Part shown: positions 6,733 to 8,471 of the stretch, one piece after another
How positions within the stretch are numbered: the stretch's first letter is position 1
Layout: each line of letters begins with the position of its first letter
NCBI GenBank assembly: GCA_025352435.1
Contig: JANXTN010000072.1
Coordinates: forward strand, 1-8,471
Length of the DNA stretch: 8,471 nt
Reading direction: 5' to 3'
Origin: Ferruginibacter sp.
Lineage (GTDB): Bacteria; Bacteroidota; Bacteroidia; Chitinophagales; Chitinophagaceae
Notes under the pieces: model-generated
What the model was told of the DNA's origin: nothing
The model's database searches: none
The model's input: the letters and a program-made list of their open reading frames with translations, nothing else
Position numbers and translations under genes: made by a program

Positions 6733-7208
6733 TGAGAACCGAAAATCCATCAAATAAAATATTGGTTATTGTAATTGCGTTGTTGCTTATTGCAAATATT
6801 GTAACACTTACCATGTTGCTTACCACAAAGAAAACAGACAATGATGATCGCAAGAACAGCATGCGGAATTATCTTAAAAATGAAATTGGTTTTTCTGCTG
6901 CGCAGTTAGAATTTTTTGATTCAGTTAAAACAAAACAAAGGGCAGAAGTAAAGCCAATGTTTGATGAAATGCGCACACGCAAACAATTAAATTTGAAAAA
7001 TATTGGTATGCAAAATTTTAACGACAGTGCAATCTTAAATGCTACGGAATATGCAGCTGCGCAACAAAAGAATCTTGAAATGAAAATGCTGAACAACCTG
7101 AAAGAAATTAGAAATTTATGCACTCCTCAGCAACGTGCAGTTTTTGATACGGGTTTTTATAAAGTAATGAGCAGACAAGGTAGCGAGGCTGCTAAAAAAG
7201 AAAAATAA
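6732..7208 (+). CDS. membrane-anchored Spy/CpxP-like periplasmic protein
   Basis: A 158-residue protein with an N-terminal hydrophobic helix (about 8-31) not followed by a clear cleavage site, so it is probably an anchored periplasmic protein. The rest is helical and highly charged. Two degenerate LTxxQ-like motifs bracket it: GFSAAQLEFFDSV (53-65) and CTPQQRAVFDTGF (130-142), with a methionine-bearing helical region between them. This is the pattern of the Spy/CpxP/periplasmic heavy-metal-sensor superfamily, whose members act as chaperones or as sensors of envelope stress or metals. Its ATG overlaps the stop of the anti-sigma candidate by one base, so it is the third gene of the set and could help sense periplasmic stress for it. 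Methionines are frequent (M44, M76, M80, M93, M117, M119, M146) and there is a single cysteine, C130. The family call is moderately sure; the ligand is unknown. Confidence 0.75.
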   Translation: MRTENPSNKILVIVIALLLIANIVTLTMLLTTKKTDNDDRKNSMRNYLKNEIGFSAAQLEFFDSVKTKQRAEVKPMFDEMRTRKQLNLKNIGMQNFNDSAILNATEYAAAQQKNLEMKMLNNLKEIRNLCTPQQRAVFDTGFYKVMSRQGSEAAKKEK

Positions 7209-7222
7209 ACAGCTAATAAAAA

Positions 7223-7861
7223 TTACGAAGTTTTAAGTACAGCTTCAATTCGTTCTTTTAAAATTTCATAATCGGTATAACCTCGTGCCACCATATTAAA
7301 TTTTGTGTCGGAGGTTTGTACAAATACGCAAGGATAGCCTGTAACTTGTAATTGTTTCATCAGCGAAAACTCATAATAAGCCATGTCTTTATATTCTTCG
7401 CTCTTTAATTTTTCATAAAATATTTCAGGTTGTATACTGTATTTTTCAAGAAGATGTCTGTATGCTTCATTATCCGTCAAATCTCTTCCTTCTACGTACA
7501 ATGAATATTGCAGATCTGCAGCAAATTCCACCGCACGATCCGGATAAAATTCTTTAAAAATACACATAGCTATTGCAGGTTTTTCAGAGCTTGGGTGCCA
7601 GTCGCTATCTTCCACATTTTTTAAATGCCATAAATAATCTTCACCAAACTTTACCCCTGTAAGTTCCTCTACATTTTTATAAGCTCCTAAAATATAATTC
7701 GCTGAAGCCCTTATGTGTGTTGGTTTTTCAGGCAATACCATTCCGCCACTAAGCACATCGGTAGGCATGATCTCTTTATATTCTTCAGCTATTTTTTTTA
7801 TCACATTACTAAAACCAAAGCACCATCCGCAATATGCATCGTAACAATAAATGATAGACAT
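7223..7861 (-). CDS. DsbA-family thioredoxin-fold oxidoreductase, cytoplasmic
   Basis: A 212-residue protein with a thioredoxin-like fold and a DsbA-type helical insert. The active site is DAYCGWCFGF at residues 8-17, with C11 and C14 forming the CxxC pair right after the first beta strand (IIYCY). The cis-proline segment is VTGYPCVFV (173-181), with P177 followed by an extra cysteine, C178. There is no signal peptide, so unlike periplasmic DsbA it should work in the cytoplasm, as FrnE/2-hydroxychromene-isomerase-like relatives do. Length and the (D)xxCGWCxGF motif fit the many DsbA family proteins of unknown substrate in Bacteroidota. It converges on the Spy-like gene with only 14 bases between stop codons, so no terminator fits there. 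The start at 7861 directly abuts a 7-base repeat. The fold and redox motif are firm; the substrate is unknown. Confidence 0.9.
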   Translation of the reverse strand: MSIIYCYDAYCGWCFGFSNVIKKIAEEYKEIMPTDVLSGGMVLPEKPTHIRASANYILGAYKNVEELTGVKFGEDYLWHLKNVEDSDWHPSSEKPAIAMCIFKEFYPDRAVEFAADLQYSLYVEGRDLTDNEAYRHLLEKYSIQPEIFYEKLKSEEYKDMAYYEFSLMKQLQVTGYPCVFVQTSDTKFNMVARGYTDYEILKERIEAVLKTS

Positions 7862-7881
7862 TAGATTTTAGATTTTAGATG
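7861..7881. repeat. three 7-base repeats TTAGATT at the DsbA-like start codon
   Basis: TTAGATT at 7861-7867 and 7868-7874 and TTAGATG at 7875-7881; the first base is also the A of the minus-strand ATG. The 7-base step continues more loosely as caagaca, aaagatc, aaagaca, aaataaa (7882-7909). On the transcript strand the leader reads AAATCTA repeats running straight into ATG. There is no Shine-Dalgarno sequence. Confidence 0.65.
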
Positions 7882-8021
7882 CAAGACAAAAGATCAAAGA
7901 CAAAATAAAAGAAAAGAACACATATCGTTTTTTACAAAAGATTTGAAACGCAATTTGAAAATATTAATCTAACAAAAACAAAACCAATGTCTTTTGTCTT
8001 TAATCTTGTGTCTTTTGTATC
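7878..8021. repeat. long imperfect inverted repeat between polA and the DsbA-like gene
   Basis: The left arm at 7878-7905 and the right arm at 7992-8021 are reverse complements at 25 of 28 aligned positions with one 2-base gap. The conserved cores are TTTTGTCTTT, ATCTT and TGTCTT on the right arm. The 86-base spacer is AT-rich and has no gene. The arms themselves are built of 7-base-like units (gacaaaa, gatcaaa). The element lies downstream of polA and upstream of the DsbA-like gene, both on the minus strand, so it could form a large stem-loop in the intergenic transcript. It could be a small non-coding mobile remnant or a simple-sequence expansion. Confidence 0.6.
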
Positions 8022-8028
8022 ATTCTTC

Positions 8029-8471
8029 CTAATGCGCTTCCAGCCAGTTATTCCCGCTACCAAGTTCTGCTTCTACAGGAACCTCGTTTGGTAAAATTAA
8101 TGCGGCTTTCATACTGTCTAATATTACAGGTTTAATAGCTTCCAGTTCCTCCTTCAATACATCAAACACCAATTCATCATGCACCTGCAGAATCATTTTA
8201 CTTTTGAACTCGTTTTCTTTCAGGGCTGCATTTATTCTTATCATCGCTAGTTTTATCATATCAGCTGCCGTGCCTTGTATGGGAGAATTGATGGCATTTC
8301 TTTCAGCAAAACCACGTACGGTAAAGTTGGCGCTGCTAATATCTTTTAACCAACGCTTTCTTCCCATCAGTGTTTCTACGTATCCGTTTTCTTTGCAGAA
8401 ATTAATGGTATCGTCCATGTATTTTTGTATACCCGGGAACTCTTTTTTATAATTATCAATAATCTCTTTTG
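8029..8471 (-). CDS. polA: DNA polymerase I, C-terminal end (partial)
   Basis: Only the last 147 codons of a minus-strand gene that continues past the right edge of the window. The frame runs open from the stop at 8029 to 8469, before an incomplete codon. The protein reads KEIIDNYKKEFPGIQKYMDD near the edge, then GYVETLMGRKRWL, GFAERNAINSPIQGTAADMI and ILQVHDELVFDV, closing with GSGNNWLEAH. These match the family A polymerase palm and fingers end: the QGTAAD segment and the motif C residues HDE that hold the catalytic metals. The Met encoded at 8418 is internal and not a start. It replicates and repairs DNA, removing RNA primers from lagging-strand fragments. Whether the 5'-nuclease and 3'-5' exonuclease domains are intact cannot be seen here. 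Confidence 0.97.
   Translation of the reverse strand, partial: KEIIDNYKKEFPGIQKYMDDTINFCKENGYVETLMGRKRWLKDISSANFTVRGFAERNAINSPIQGTAADMIKLAMIRINAALKENEFKSKMILQVHDELVFDVLKEELEAIKPVILDSMKAALILPNEVPVEAELGSGNNWLEAH

Noticed and set aside
8204..8452. Plus-strand open frame of 82 codons at the right edge.
   Set aside because: It is antisense to the unmistakable polA C-terminal region.

Overview
The window looks like chromosomal DNA from a Bacteroidota bacterium, most likely a Chitinophagaceae-type member of the Sphingobacteriia/Chitinophagia side. The reasons are an AT-rich base composition, no recognisable Shine-Dalgarno sequences, a DUF5606-type protein, a PF14905-type outer-membrane beta-barrel protein with a carboxypeptidase-like N-terminal domain, and a sigma factor / short membrane protein / Spy-like gene set. 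The taxonomic placement is inference from protein style; no rRNA or marker gene is complete here.

Layout from left to right. Positions 68-1774 (minus) hold a full-length M3-family zinc oligoendopeptidase. Positions 1775-2161 are a gene-free gap. Next to the peptidase start it carries a degenerate 7-base repeat, followed by a run of hairpins that is GC-rich in places and looks like composite intergenic repeat elements. Positions 2162-2698 (minus) hold a DUF5606-type protein. A 154-base divergent intergenic region separates it from a 956-residue outer-membrane beta-barrel protein at 2853-5723 (plus). About 100 bases further on, still on the plus strand, is a tight three-gene set: an ECF-type RNA polymerase sigma factor (5821-6387, probable TTG start), a 109-residue single-pass membrane protein that looks like its anti-sigma partner (6403-6732), and a membrane-anchored Spy/CpxP-like protein (6732-7208, overlapping its neighbour by one base). 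Convergent with this set is a DsbA-family thioredoxin-fold protein (7223-7861, minus). Beyond it is a 167-base gap with 7-base repeats and a long imperfect inverted repeat, then the C-terminal end of DNA polymerase I (8029 to beyond 8471, minus).

The part most likely to act as a unit is 2853-7208: an outer-membrane beta-barrel protein followed on the same strand by sigma factor, putative anti-sigma and Spy-like periplasmic protein. By analogy with RpoE/RseA and Cpx/Spy it could be an envelope-stress or metal-responsive circuit, but the anti-sigma candidate has no zinc-binding anti-sigma signature and the circuit is inferred from arrangement only. The flanking genes (peptidase, DUF5606, DsbA-like, polA) look like ordinary housekeeping or conserved genes. 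I see no CRISPR array, prophage, transposase, tRNA or rRNA.
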